Shown piece by piece: positions 11,300 to 23,461 of a stretch of DNA of 64,000 nt. The stretch comes from Cristatella mucedo (taxonomy: Eukaryota > Bryozoa > Phylactolaemata > Cristatellidae). The stretch lies in contig WPIO01000060.1 of the NCBI GenBank assembly GCA_009760855.2, positions 2,553,501 to 2,617,500 of the forward strand. The letters run 5' to 3'. Under the pieces are notes generated by a model. That model had not been told where the DNA came from. It made no database searches and worked only from the letters and a program-made list of their open reading frames with translations. The position numbers and the translations under genes are program-made. The stretch's first letter is position 1. Every line of letters starts with the position of its first letter.

Positions 11300-11600
11300 G
11301 CGCTGGCAGCGAAGCGGCGGCCTACGACGACGAGCCCACTCGCTTCACGTCGGACGTGCCGTTCCCTGTCGACGACGGGGCGACCAATCGCAGCAGGTGC
11401 CACGCTTCCGCGTAGCGTCGGCAGCAGAGGCCAACGCAGGCGAGTCGAAGAAGTCAGTCCACGCTGCACTTGCGTCCACCGACGCTTCGGTTGACGACTG
11501 CAGCGTCCCTTCGCCGTCGTGGGTGACGTAGGGCAGAGCTTTGAGGGACGTCGTGGCAAACAGGACGCCGCCGGGCTACGACGCTCCGGTTGCAAAGACA
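11300..11600 (-). pseudogene. Second, dead PAN-like exon, D1
   Basis: Minus-strand sequence around 11330-11480 aligns with the PAN exon: KCSVD, then TGA where the exon has Cys, then CVGL and HLLRL. The cysteine before the LLRR segment is replaced by Trp. Its upstream flank (gcaaacaggacgccgcc ... cgacgctccggttgc on plus) matches that of the live exon (58022 onward). It is GC-richer than the live exon. The same stop is in D2, so it died before the D1/D2 split. Confidence 0.55.
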
Positions 11601-12224
11601 GAGCGTAGCTTGTGCCAGCGTTTTCTGTGAGCTCGGCATGACGGCGTCGCATGCAGCTACCCCTCCCCCCTTCAAATTGAGTGCACTCAACCAACCGAGA
11701 GTGACTGCAATCGAGACGAATGTCGCCATCTCTACTGAGTAAACGCCGACTATGGTCGAATGGGATGAATTAATAGGGACGCTCCTTTTTATGATAAATC
11801 TTGAGTATCATCGCGAATTATCCCAATTAAGTAAGAGGTTACCTGCTGGTTGACGACTTTTCTTCGCACATCTCAGATGCCTTTCACTTTTCTGTTTGGA
11901 TATACCAGCGACTCAGTTCCGGCAGAGAATCCGAGGAATTACAGAGTTAGTGCTGGATGCGGCCATTAGTTAGGCCTGTAGGCGTGTAGAGCGCCGTCGG
12001 GCGACTGAAGGAGCTGCAGGAATTTGCATTCCTTACCGTGGGGTATTGCAATCCAGAGACAGACGTCTCGCAGGGTTAGCAACTTTGTAGCCAGCCAAAA
12101 GTGTTTAAAATCATTTCGCTTTGAAGTCTTCCGTGACGACAACGCATAGGGTCTTATCTTGTATCGTGAAAGCCAGCCTACCAGCATCAGGGATAAGAGC
12201 ACGGCCTGTTGGTGGGACAAAGTC

Positions 12225-13040
12225 GACCCTATATTTACCTCTCGTTAGACGACCCATCAGCTCCACAATCAAGTCTGCCTACTTTCATATACATAAAATT
12301 TCTAAAATTTGGGCTCTTTTAGATAAGGATACCACGTCAAAGTTGGTCCATGCGTTTGTGACATCCCTTCTTCACTTGTGTAACTTACTGCTTGCTGGCC
12401 TACCGGCTTATGCAATCACGCACTGTCAGCTGGTGCAAAATTCTGCCAGCTAGGCTTGTCGGTCGTGAGCTTTGCACTTGCCACGTCAAACCACTTCTCG
12501 CCGACCTGCACTGGCTACCAGTCAAGCAACAGAGCGAATTCAAGGAGTTGTCACTCACTTGTAGGTCACTTCATTCTTTGGCTCCAGCATATCTCTCAGA
12601 TCTACTCCCGAGCCAGGCCAATCATCGTACCGCCCGCTTGTGAAAATGCAACAGTTTACCAATAGCTGGCACAAACCTCAAATCCTTTGGAGACCGTGCA
12701 TGATGTTCGTATGCTCCCAAAGCCTGGAACTCAGTCCCGATTTGTGTCAGAACATCCCCTCAACTTGACCGCATTTAAAAAGAACTTAAAACACACCTCT
12801 TTGGGAAAGCATGTAATGGGTCCTGTGATTTGTCCTTCATGTGCTTGTGCAAGCTGACACTGCATGCTGCCACTAACCACACTTGCATGCTGACCCTGTG
12901 CACGTCACCCTAAACATGTTATTCATGTTGTTTATAAAGCATGATACCACTCACAATTCAATCGCAGTTCCCTTTGTAGCAAATGTAAAGCGCCTAGGAA
13001 GAGATTGAGTTCTCGTATGGCACTTTACCAAGTGCAATCT
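12225..13040 (+). mobile_element. CR1-type LINE 3' fragment, forward, D1
   Basis: It encodes broken CR1 C-terminal motifs (DDPSAPQSSLPT region, LVHAFVTS, LLADLHWLPVKQ), then the family 3' UTR (tgctgaccctgtgcacgtca) and the end aagagattgagttctcg ... tatcaagtgc with an (ATT)n tail. Confidence 0.75.
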
Positions 13041-13140
13041 TAATATTATTATTGTTTTGCAGAAAGTTGAAGGTTTCACTCTGAGCTTCCGACAGTGCAG
13101 GACTCACCCCACGTATTCTAGAATAAGGGTGGTGTCTCCG

Positions 13141-13182
<42 letters not shown>

Positions 13183-14390
13183 CACACATTCTTTCCAGTG
13201 TCGCATGCCAACGACATTATTCTGCTCATACAGCAGTTGCACCTAATCCAGAAAGAGACAGAGACAGAGAGAAAGAGAGAAAAAGAGAGAGACAGGAACG
13301 GAGACAGAGATAGAGAAAGACAGCGAAAGACGGAGAGAGAGCTCGAGAGGTAGAGAGAAAGAGAGAGCGAGAGAGAGAGAGAGAGAGAAAGTCAGAGAGT
13401 CGGAGCGTCAGTGAGTCAGAGACATTTATAGATAGTGAATAGGAGATGGATTGAGCCAGAGAGTTAAAAGAGATTGCTTGCAAAGCAAAGTATTAGCGAA
13501 GCAAAAACTCGCGGCAGATTTTGACCGCTTTCGTGCATTTCAAATGACTTGAAACAACCACGAGCTGATAGTGCAAGACACGAGGCTGCGTCACAACAGG
13601 CAGAGTCACAGGTGGCGCAGGCAGACGATGTCATCAATGACTCACCCGCTTTTACTACTCTGCAGCACAACAGAATGAAAAAGCAGCATGCTGCTGCGAG
13701 TGAGCCCATCCTCACTGTCGTCACCGACCAGCATCCAAGCTATAGAATGATCAACTCCTGTTGGGTGGCTTCCAAGCACGAATGTTAGCGGGCCGCTCAA
13801 AGTGACGCCTCGCTCCAGCGTTCCCGTCGTCGTCGCTATAGCCTCCGGGCACCGTCTACAACTCTCCACTCTCGCTGGTGAGATTCTGTGGAGTTCTTTG
13901 TTCCTGCTCAGTTCTGCTTTCGTGGGCTGCTGAATTGCCGTCGCCAGAGCACACCGTTCAACGAGCGGCCTTTCGCAGGTAGTCTGCAGCCAGGACAGCT
14001 GAAAATAAAAGGTACAGCTGATAGGTACACATTAACTGCGACCGGCCGCGGAAATGGCACTTCTGGTGTGCTCACAAGCCGCTCGCTAGCCTTTTTATTC
14101 GGAGGCCGTTGAATCTGGGCCTTGGAATTCTCAGTCGATGAGCAGCGGACTTCACCGGAAGAAGCGGAAGCGACGAAACTGAGCCAACTATGCCAGGGCA
14201 ACTGAAAACATTGACTGCACGAGCAAGCAAACATGCTAACGCTGAGCCACTGCAGAAGGAACCTCTGCTGAGCTTGGGGCGGCGTGGCGTGGTGGGGCAT
14301 GGGTAAAAAATTGGTGCGCCGGCTTTCGGCCTCTCGCATTCTCACTGCGAACGAAGCGTCGCTGTAGCGTTTTGTACATTTGTTTTTATG
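13041..14390. other. D1 sequence with CT/AG microsatellites
   Basis: (CT)n at 13143-13180 and AG-rich at 13252-13404. The rest, shared with D2 43012-44480, has short frames without recognisable domains. Confidence 0.4.
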
Positions 14391-14397
14391 GCAGAGT

Positions 14398-14774
14398 TGT
14401 AACCGCGTAGAAGCTCGTCCCCTAAGCTCTGTCACTCGTCTCCTTATATTCTCTCTCTCCTCTAAACTCCTGACCTCGCGCGCCGCTGCTATTTCCACTT
14501 CAGAATATTAGTCGGTGCACATCCTGACCGCAACGTCTGCACCAGGCTTCATTCTAACTTTAGCGGGTAGACCAGGGGCCGGCCTGTACTAGGTGTCTAA
14601 GTCGAACTCGCTAAGACAACCACATTGGTCGCTTCATCTCCTAACCGCATCGCCTGCATAAAGCTCCATTCTAACCTGAGCTAGGTGAGTCAGGAGCTGG
14701 GTCTGTACTAGGCGCCCTAGCCGACCTCACTAAGGCAAGGCTAATATCGCGGCTAGCCTGAGAGCTGCTCCGTT
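14398..14774. mobile_element. 377-bp insertion with 7-bp target duplication (D1 only)
   Basis: It is flanked by gcagagt at 14391-14397 and 14775-14781. D2 at about 44483 has a single uninterrupted equivalent (atggcagtgtaaaaaacc). Inside are two imperfect tandem units of about 118 bp (about 14515-14630 and 14633-14745). No terminal inverted repeats, coding frame or pol III box were recognised, so the class is unknown. Confidence 0.6.
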
Positions 14775-15106
14775 GCAGAGTAAAGAAAACAAATCTCTGT
14801 CTTGTAGCATCGCCCATACAGGGATAGGGAGCGTGTCCGTATGATTGGTGGCAGTACGCTGAGAAAACTAATCAGTTGTCATTGCAGGTGGGAGTAGTCT
14901 TGACTGAGACTGCCGAAGAGTGGTCGTAGCTTTACTCCCGTCTTGTGATGGCTCACATGCGCCTCTATCCGAACAGCATTGACTAGATGAAGCACTGCAG
15001 GCCCTCTGTCATCCAGACATCCGTCTCTCGGCAGATGCTTCTAAAAACTGCTCACGATTGAGGACCTTGTCTCCAATTATGTTTAGATGCGAGGCATTAG
15101 GAGGCA

Positions 15107-16015
15107 ATAATAATAGTAGCAATAAGGCACCTGATAAAGCACCCTCAGAGAACTTAATCTCTTTCCACGCACTTTAAATTTGTAGCAAAGGGAATTTCGA
15201 TTGAGTAATGATTAATATCATGCTTGATAAACGACATGAACAACATGGTTAGGGGTGACTATGCACAGGGTCAGCATGCAAGTGTGGGTAGTGGCAGCCT
15301 GCACAGTGTGAGCACTCATATGCACATCACTGAAGAATCACAGGGACCCAACTAAATGCTGTCTTAAATAAGTGTGTGTTTTCAATAAAGTATTATAAAA
15401 ATTTAAATAAGTGTGCTTTTAAGTTCTTTTTAAATGTGGTCAAGTCAGGGAATGTTGTGACGCAAGTCGGTAGTGAGTCCAGGCTTTGGGTGTGTACGAA
15501 CTAAATGCAAGGTCTCTAAAGAATTTGAGGCTTGTACGGGGTATTGGTAAACTTTTGGATTCCGAAAACCAGTGTGTACGATGCTTGGCCTTCTGGGGGA
15601 TTAGATCTAAGAGATAGGCTGGAGCCATAGAATAAAGTGAACTAAAAGTGAGCCACAAAACCTTGAAGTCAATCCGTTGCTTGACTGGTAGCCCGTTCAG
15701 GTCGGCGAGAAGTGGAGTAATTTGGCAACTGCGACGCTCACCACAGAAACGCCTAGCTGCATAGTTTTGCATCAGCTGCAATTGCCTGATCGCACATGCA
15801 GGTAGGCAAGTAAGCAGTGAGTTGCAGAAGTCGAGACGGGATGTCACGAATGCATGGACCAACATCGACGCTGTACCCTTATCTAAACAAGCCCGAATTT
15901 TAGCAATGTTATAAAGCTGAAAGCAGGCAGATATGACTGTGGAGTTGATATGGTCATCTAACGAGAAGTCACTTTAGAATATGACACCTAGATTTCGAGC
16001 CGATTCAACAGGAGA
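15107..16015 (-). mobile_element. CR1-type LINE 3' fragment, reverse
   Basis: The minus frame 15865-15440 encodes HAFVTSRLDFCNSLL, QLQLMQNYAARR and PLLADLNGLPVKQRIDFK, the CR1 C-terminal region. The (AAT)n tail lies at 15107. A shorter segment of the same region repeats from 16020, so a second partial copy abuts it. Confidence 0.8.
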
Positions 16016-16320
16016 TCTTTGCACAAGCTGTAATCGCCTGATTGCGCATGCCGGTAGGCCAGTAAGCAGCGAGTTACAGAAATCATGTCGGGTTGTCACA
16101 AATGCAGGGACCAATTAGACGTGGTATTCTTATCTAAACAAACCCGAATTTTAGCAATATAATGTAGATGAAAGTATGCAGATTTGACTGTGGAGCTGAT
16201 ATGGTCGTCTAACGTGTGGTCATTTTGGAATACGACAACTAGATTTCGAGCTGATTTGATGGGAGATAAGCTGGCCGAGCGAATTTTGAGACTTAAACTT
16301 TCCAATTTCTGAATCACACT
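16016..16320 (-). mobile_element. Second CR1-type fragment, reverse
   Basis: 16021-16130 repeats the sequence of 15769-15860 and continues into DDHISSTVKSAYFHLH on the minus strand. The D2 counterpart at 45400-45720 shows one copy only, so D1 carries a local duplication. Confidence 0.65.
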
Positions 16321-16997
16321 GGGTTTTCACACAAATAATAAGGTTTTTTCATCGTCGTTTATTTTAAGAAGGTTATCAACGTTTAGTGTAAGGCAGTTAG
16401 CTATACTGACAAATTCTCGTAACGTCCTGTTATTAAGGCCAAATTTGAAAATCACGCATGAAAAACGACACAAAAATTGACCATGGCCGTAAATGTTTGG
16501 GTCGCCATTGCTTGACGATAGTACAGCGTTTCAATGACTAAGTAGCTCATATTGTTTGATCGGAAAGGTCAAAATGCAACACGAAAAACAATGAAGCAGA
16601 GCGTACTTACGTGGGCTTCGCATTGAGACTAGGCCAAGGGTAGTGGCGGACCTTCGCTGTTTAGGCCTGATAAAAAAACTTGTTGGCTGTTACGGTGTTC
16701 TGTAGCCCTATCCTTACCCCTGTCTACGCAAGCAGCAGGAAGTCAGAGTGTATTTGTTAGTAGCCGCAATGTGAGACGTTCTAATGCGACTTAATTAGGC
16801 CACACCATTTAATATGCAGGAGGAAAATAAGCTCGGATCAACCTTAGCCCAAAAGATGCATTCTCCAGCGAAAGGAAAGTTGAGCTACTGGTGTGCGGTT
16901 TTGATCATCGGAGATGGCCTAATGGTGCAGGTGCAAGGCAGCTTTAAAGCTACCGAGTCGAGCGTTAGGCTGCAAGTGCGTCCGTGGAAGACTGTGA

Positions 16998-17180
16998 TTG
17001 CATCAAAATGTAATGTAATGTAATGTAATGTATCTCCGTCAGTAACTCCACAAAGTCATAAAGACCATGTGGGTGTTACGCAGGAGAGTTTTGTATAGCG
17101 CACTCACAGCCTAAGCGGCTTTCGGTACGCATTCGGTAGCCACAGCTGCTGAGTAGCTTTCTGCTGCGACTGCGTCTGCA
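16998..17180 (-). mobile_element. LINE 3'-tail insertion with target duplication (D1 only)
   Basis: The minus-strand sequence carries the accgaaagccgcttaggctg end of the LINE at 2245 and finishes in a (CATTA)n tail (plus taatg repeats at 17010-17035). It is flanked by imperfect 11-bp repeats gaagactgtga (16987) and gaagtctttga (17181). D2 near 46350 reads across uninterrupted (tagaagactgcgagcattg). Confidence 0.7.
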
Positions 17181-17189
17181 GAAGTCTTT

Positions 17190-17847
17190 GAGCATTGCAG
17201 GGAGTCGGTTGCAAGTTGCCACAGTCAGATTGAGGACGAGGCTGAAGGCAGCTCAAGGGCAAGAGCGAGCGGAGCTAAAGATTCGTTAGGGAAGGGAAAT
17301 TTGGAGCAGCCTTAGAGAGGCGGGGCAGGTCAGCGTTCTGCTACAGCCTTCGTCTCACTGTATGAATCCCCGATCGCGATTAAAGATCCGAGCGGCCAAT
17401 AAACCACTCTCGATCCTCACAGCGTTTGTGACACTGGATTTCATTACTTACTAACTGATAGGCTTCCTATCCAGCCGTACAGAAGTGCCGCACAAATACC
17501 TTACTGTTATTATCATTATTAGTATTACTCTTACCAACTTTAGTACAGCTCTGCTAACATTTGTTACTTTAACTCAACTCTGTTGCTCCTGTGCATACTA
17601 CATTACTGAACCGGTACGGAACGGCTAGAATTTGAATTTTTCAGCAATATGTCGCGCCATTTATTGTAACATCCGAGAAGATTACTCTCTCTCTCTCCGT
17701 CACTCTCTATCTCTCTCTTCTTTCTCTCCGTCTGTGTCCGTCTATCTGTTAATCGATCCTTTGAACCTGTTGCAGTGGGCAGAGAGCTGCATTTATCCCC
17801 GAGTATGCAGAGAAAAGCAGCCGCTGCTGAGTACTAGCAAATGCAAA
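17190..17847. other. D1 sequence shared with D2, no gene seen
   Basis: Matches D2 46370-46880. CT-rich near 17686-17735, expanded to a purer (CT)n in D2 at 46669-46716. Confidence 0.4.
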
Positions 17848-19158
17848 ATAATAATAATAATAATAATAATAATGCAGTTGATAAAGCGCCCTCGGAGAAA
17901 TAAATCTTTCTCTAGGCGCTTTACATTTGCTGCAAAGGGAAATGCAATTGAATGGTGAGTAAAATCATGCTTTATGAACAAATAAAATGAATAACATGGT
18001 TAGAAGTGACATGCACAGGGTCAGCATGCAAATGTGGTTAGTGGCAGCATGCACAGTGTCAGCACGCATAACCACATCAAGGACGAATCACAGGGACCCA
18101 CTAAAAGCTATCATAAATAGGTGTGTTTTTTAGTTCTTTTTAAACGTGGTATAGTCAGGGGATGTTCTGACGCAGGTCGGGAGGGAGTTCCAGGCTTTGG
18201 GAGCATACGAACTTAATACACGGTCTCCATAGGATTTGAGGTTTTCATGGGGTATTTGTAAACTGTTAGATTCCGAAAAGCCGGCGGTACGATGCTTGGC
18301 CTGGTGGGGAAGTAGATCTGAGAGATAGGCTGGAGCCAAAGAATGAAGTGACCTAAAAGTGAGTGACAAAACCTTGAAGTCGATCCGTTGCTTGACTAGG
18401 AGCCAGTGCAGGTCGGTGAAAAGTTGTGTGATGTGGCAACTGCGACTCTTCGACAGACAAGCTATCTGCAGAGTTTTGCACCAGCTGCAATCGCCTGATT
18501 GCACATGCCGGTAGGCCAGCAAGCAGTGAGTTGCAGAAGTCAAGACGGGATGTCAAAAATGTGTGGACCAACTTAGATGTAGTATCCTTATCTAAACAAA
18601 CCCGAATTTAGCAATGTTATGAAGCTGAGATGAGGCAGATTTGACTGCAGAGCTGATATGGTCGTCTTACGAGAGGTCGCTTTGGAATATGACACCTAGA
18701 TTTCGAGCCGATTCAACTGGAGATAGGCTGGCGGGCCAATTTTGAACGTCAGCCTTTCCAATTTGTGAATCACACTGGGTTAGCTTATAACTAGTAAGTC
18801 AGTTTTATCGTCATTTAGTTTTAAAAAATTTGCTGCCATCCATGTGCGGATGTCATCCATACATACAGCAAGTGAGTTGAGAGAATTTGAGGTGCTCGAA
18901 GGCTGGGTGCGATCAAAGCAAAGGTACAACTGAGTGTCGTCCGCATAGAAGTGAAAGCCTAGATTGTGCTTGGCAATCACATCAGCAAAAAGGAGAGTAT
19001 AAACCGTGAAAAGAACCGGACCTAGCACGGAGCCCTGAGATACACCATATTTCAGAGGTACCTCAGATGATCTTTGTCTATTCACATCAATACTCTGGAG
19101 TCTTCCACTGAGAAATGACCTGAACCACTGCAGAGCAGTGCCAGTGATGCCCAGGTGA
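17848..19158 (-). mobile_element. CR1-type LINE, reverse, D1-specific
   Basis: From an (AAT)n tail at 17850 the minus strand reads the CR1 3' UTR, the C-terminal motifs (SLHSLAPAYLSDLLP), then the reverse-transcriptase segment GVSQGSVLGPVLFTVYTLL and FHFYADDTQLYLCF (about 18940). It is 5'-truncated inside the reverse transcriptase near 19158. D2 lacks it: its flanks meet at about 46875-46895. Confidence 0.85.
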
Positions 19159-19227
19159 GAGGAGAAAAGTCAAGGAAATATGCACTTGGCAATCAGGCAT
19201 TGCCACTTTAGCCTTCGAAACATCTCC

Positions 19228-19269
<42 letters not shown>

Positions 19270-19308
19270 GTATATTTATATAGTTATAATAATGCACTTG
19301 ATAAAGCA

Positions 19309-19349
<41 letters not shown>

Positions 19350-19399
19350 CTGGACATACATAAATACACCCACCCCATTTCTTTGTGGGCGGATGGGTG

Positions 19400-19505
19400 A
19401 TGATAATAATAAAAATTATAATACAGTTGATAAAGCGCCCTCAGAGAACTCAATCTCTTTTCGGGCGCTTTGCATTCGCTGCACTGGAACACGATCACAC
19501 GGTGA
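19400..19505 (-). mobile_element. CR1 3'-end fragment, reverse, D1
   Basis: ataaagcgccctcagagaac ... gggcgctttgcat with an A/T-rich tail to its left. Its counterpart in D2 is 47104-47195, so it predates the duplication. Confidence 0.7.
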
Positions 19506-19507
19506 GT

Positions 19508-19638
19508 GGTGCCTAAATCGTCTTTTCTGCCGCATGTCGCTGTCCGGCTCGTACTTCCAGGTGGTGTAAACCAACCCCAACGAGATGGAGCACTCGTTCG
19601 TGCCTCGCATTGCCATTCCTTAACTAATGAAGTTCACC
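19508..19638 (+). mobile_element. R2-like retrotransposon, left piece, D1
   Basis: gagtggtgcctaaatcgtct through the segment matching the DEMDRSF region corresponds to D2 47198-47337. Similarity stops at 19638, where the nested CR1 block begins. Confidence 0.65.
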
Positions 19639-21047
19639 ATGTTGATCGCTTTGATGCCAGCAACTCTCTCGCCTCCCTACATATAGCGATCTCACTTGCT
19701 TTCGCGTTCGTTGCAAAATTCTTCCGAAAACCGAAGTTATTGCGAACATGGTATGCAGAAAAGATACAGCTAAGACCTGTTTAAAGGTATCCTTATTGCT
19801 ATTTGACCGTAGCCCATAAGAAATTACGTGCTTATGGATTTCTAAACGCTTATGGCTTCGGGCTGCTGGGTCTCCCAAGCTGCCTTAGTGACGCCGACCG
19901 CTAGTAACCTGCATGTTAGTTATGATCGTCAGCAGCTGTTATCGCTTCGTCATCGTAGATCAAATGCAATCCTAGATATTAATGCTGTGGCTAAGATTCG
20001 CGAACTATGCATTAATAAAAGAAAAGCACCCTGGACCTGCCGTGGTGGCCGGAACCGCCAGCTCAGACGCTTGTCGTTGGGCAAGAACTGCAAGCTGAGT
20101 ACCCGCTCGTTTGGTATTCCTACCGCTTAGCACGATCCCCCACACGAGTCACTTTGAATCTCTCTGACTTAGTGGTCATCAGGCCTGTTATAACTTCATC
20201 GGCCAGACTTAAAGCTTGCCTTAAGATTCCTCGCTCAGTGTGCAATCAGCCTCTGGTAATTAGTGACCTTTTTCTAAAAATAGTCTCGACCCGCTCCACT
20301 CGGCTAAAATCGATAAATTGCCCAACAATTAAAGACGCAACCCCAACTGGTTTCTCATTCTTTCTCACCCCTAGATCAATCATAGCTGGAGGTGGAGTTG
20401 CGGTTATCGTGCGCTCATAATTAAACTTCAAGCCATTGGCAGTACCCTCGAAGCAGTTTTGGAATAATTTGTCTTGTTCTCACCTGAAAATGAGCTACCG
20501 ATGGTGGCAGTAGTCTATCGCCCACCATGTACCAAATCCTCATTTATCTCAGATTCTCCGATCTCATTTCAATTCTGTGTGCAAGAAATCGATCCTGCCT
20601 CGCTAAGGGCGATTTCCGCGTTCACTTCAGTAATTTATCTGATGCCCTTTAGCACTGAATTTCGTGTATTGACTGACTCATTGTCTCTTAATGCTCATGT
20701 GCATGGCCCTACTCACATCAAGGGTCACACACTCGACGAGATTTTCTCATACGACTGCACTTTGTCATCACCAATTATTACCAAATTATGCTTATCTGAC
20801 CACATACAGATCTCATTCAATCTACAGCGTTTGCCCACCTCCTCCTCTAAAAAAAACCTGTGAATCGCAAAACCTCAAAACCCTTGAAATCGACGCTGTT
20901 CGTGCAAGAATATCGGCTTGGCATCTGCTGCTCAGTCCTCCCTCCGATCTGTTATCATTGGTATATAGTTACAACACAACACTAGCTGACAGACTCGACG
21001 AGTTTGCACCTCTGACTAAGCACACTGTGTGCTATCACCCAGACGGC

Positions 21048-21270
21048 CTATAATAATAATAATAACAATAAATCACTTGAAAAAGCACCCTCAGATAATC
21101 TTTTTCTAGGCACTTTACATTTGCAGCAAATGAAAATGCGATTGAATGGTGAGTAATATCATGCTTCATAAACAAACAACATAAATAACATGGTAATTGG
21201 TGACTTGAACAGTCAGCATGCAAATGTGGTTAGTGGCAGCATACACAGTGTTAACAAGCATGAGCTCATG
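21048..21270 (-). mobile_element. Nested CR1 3' fragment, reverse
   Basis: (TAA)n at 21048, cacttgaaaaagcaccctca and ttctaggcactttacatttg mark the CR1 3' end in reverse. It sits between the endonuclease and reverse-transcriptase parts of the host CR1. Confidence 0.75.
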
Positions 21271-21931
21271 GTTTACCACAGACATTAAACTAGCCGGGTC
21301 TACTCAGTGGAAGCTTAAAAAAGCATACAAAAAACCAGGACTAACTGTCCGTCGAATGGCATATGAAGACTAATGTAGGTCGTACCAGTCCATCCTACCA
21401 ATGGCCAAGTCTAACTTCAAAAAAATATTGTCGAATCACAGGTACAACATCCAAAAATGCTGATGTGGACGATCAACCATCTTCTCAACCGTTCCCATAT
21501 TGGCTCCTTACCTGATGATCCTTCTGATGATCTAGCCGATCGCTTCTCTCGATTCTATGTGCTGACGATTGACAAGATCAGGGAGTCCATCCCTGCGATT
21601 GCAACACCACCTAGAATGCTTTCCCCGATTCGTGGCTGCACCTTAATGTCTACATTTTAGCAGGTCACTAGTGATCTCGTCCTGAAGTTCATATCCAAAT
21701 CAAAGAAGACAACAAGTTCTTTGGACCCTATTCCCACTGTCCTGCTCCTACGTTGCATTGTAATGCTGCTGCCGTGTATAACTAGCATCATTAATATGTC
21801 ATTAGCCTAAGGTCATGTCCCAGCCCCTTTCAAAAAAGCTGTAGTCAGGCCACTTCTCAAGAGAGCAACATTAGACCAGGAGAACTTGTGCAACTACCAC
21901 CCAGACTTCCTTCTACCAATCCTATCGAAGA

Positions 21932-22365
21932 CACTCATTCTTTGGTTCCAGCCTATCTGTCAGATATACTCTCCCATCAGGCCAAGCATCGTACCACTCG
22001 CTTTTCGGAATCCAAAAGTCTACAAATACCCCGTACAAACCTCAAATCCTTTGAGACCATGCATTTATTTCGTATGCTCCCAAAGCCTGGAACTCCCTCC
22101 CGACCTGCATCAGAACATCCCCTGACCTGCCCACATTTAAACAGAATTTAAAAACACACTTATTTAGGACAGCATTTAGTGGGTCCCTGTGATTCGTCCT
22201 TTATGTGTTTATGCGTGCTGACACTGTGCCTGCTGCTACTAACCACATTTGCATGCTGACCCTGTGCATGTCACCCCTAACCATGTTATTCATTTTATTT
22301 ATTTATCAAGCATTATTTTACTCACCATTCAATTGCCTTTCCCTTTGCAGCAAATGTAAAGCACC

Positions 22366-22430
<65 letters not shown>

Positions 22431-22485
22431 AGCTCTCCGAGGGTATTTTATCAAGTGCGTTAATATTATTGTTATTATTATTACA
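21932..22485 (+). mobile_element. Nested CR1 3' fragment, forward
   Basis: It begins abruptly at cattctttggttccagcc (SLVPAYLSD) and runs through the 3' UTR to (ATT)n at about 22480. The host reading frame stops at 21930 and resumes at 22486 (ctggaatgggtcgtggcgg). An (AG)n expansion at 22366-22426 sits in its 3' end. Confidence 0.75.
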
Positions 22486-22875
22486 CTGGAATGGGTCGTG
22501 GCGGACCAGCTGAACTCATGCAATGAAACTTCAAATCTTGCTAATAAGTTCCAGTCTGGCTTTAGAGCTAATCACTTCACAGAGTCAGCATTGCTTAGGG
22601 TATACAACGACCTACTTAGGAATGCAGACATGAGTAGAGGGTCTCTGCTTGTTTTGCTCGATCTTTGGCAGGTTTAGATACTATCGTTCACAAAGTTCTT
22701 CTAGAGCGCCTCTCATCTTGGCTGGGGATCACTGGCACTGCTCTGTAATGATTCAGGTCCAATCTTTGTGGGAGAATCCAGAGTATGTACGTGAATGGAC
22801 AAAGATCATCTGAGGTACCTCTGAAATATGGGGTACCTCAGTGCTCCGAGCTAGGTCTGGTTCTTTTCACGGTTT

Positions 22876-22879
<4 letters not shown>

Positions 22880-22934
<55 letters not shown>

Positions 22935-23041
22935 TATATTACATATATTGTATTATATATCATATATTATATTATATTATATTATATATATATATATTAT
23001 ATATATATTTTATATTATATATTATTATATTATTTATATAT

Positions 23042-23072
<31 letters not shown>

Positions 23073-23130
23073 TCTATTTATATTCTATTTTCACGGTTTA
23101 TATTTATATTTATATTCTATATTTATATTA
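22880..23130. repeat. (CT)n-(TA)n expansion inside CR1 reverse transcriptase
   Basis: The phrase ttttcacggtttatatt occurs before (22864) and after (23088) the repeat, so the expansion duplicated a piece of the host coding region. Confidence 0.85.
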
Positions 23131-23220
23131 TGTTCTCCCTCTCGCTGCTGTGATTGCCAAGCAAAATCTAGGCTTCCACTTTTATGTGGATAACACTCAG
23201 TTTTACCAGCTCCACTAACA

Positions 23221-23407
23221 AGTTGAGCCGTGATGGCACACTAGGTAAGGCGGTTGCTTTCACGACCTCGGTCCCGAGGTCGTGGGTTCGATTCCTGCAG
23301 TGTGCGATTCTTTATCACAACGGCAAGCAGTGATGATAGCCATAAAGGCTCTTCTGTCGCTATACGAAAAGAGGCTGATAAATAAGCTAGAATTTATTTA
23401 TTTATTT
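23221..23407 (+). mobile_element. SINE-A inside a CR1 element, forward
   Basis: The tRNA-like head starts near 23227 and the B box ggttcgattcc is at 23285-23295, preceded by the inverted repeat cacgacctcgg/ccgaggtcgtg. The body runs to an (ATTT)n tail at about 23390-23407. It interrupts the CR1 reverse-transcriptase region between the YADD-equivalent part and the thumb/C-terminal part. Confidence 0.85.
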
Positions 23408-23461
23408 AAGTCGGCCTACTTTCAGCTACATAGCATTGTTAAAATTCGGGCTTGCTTATAA

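Noticed and set aside
11236-11694. 152-codon minus frame as a real gene (and 40006-40551 in D2)
   Set aside because: GC-rich low-complexity Arg/Pro/Ser composition; a different frame shows the dead PAN exon, so openness is probably compositional.
23227-23300. Possible true tRNA gene
   Set aside because: Followed by the SINE body and tail found in several other copies, and the cloverleaf is imperfect; it is a SINE head.
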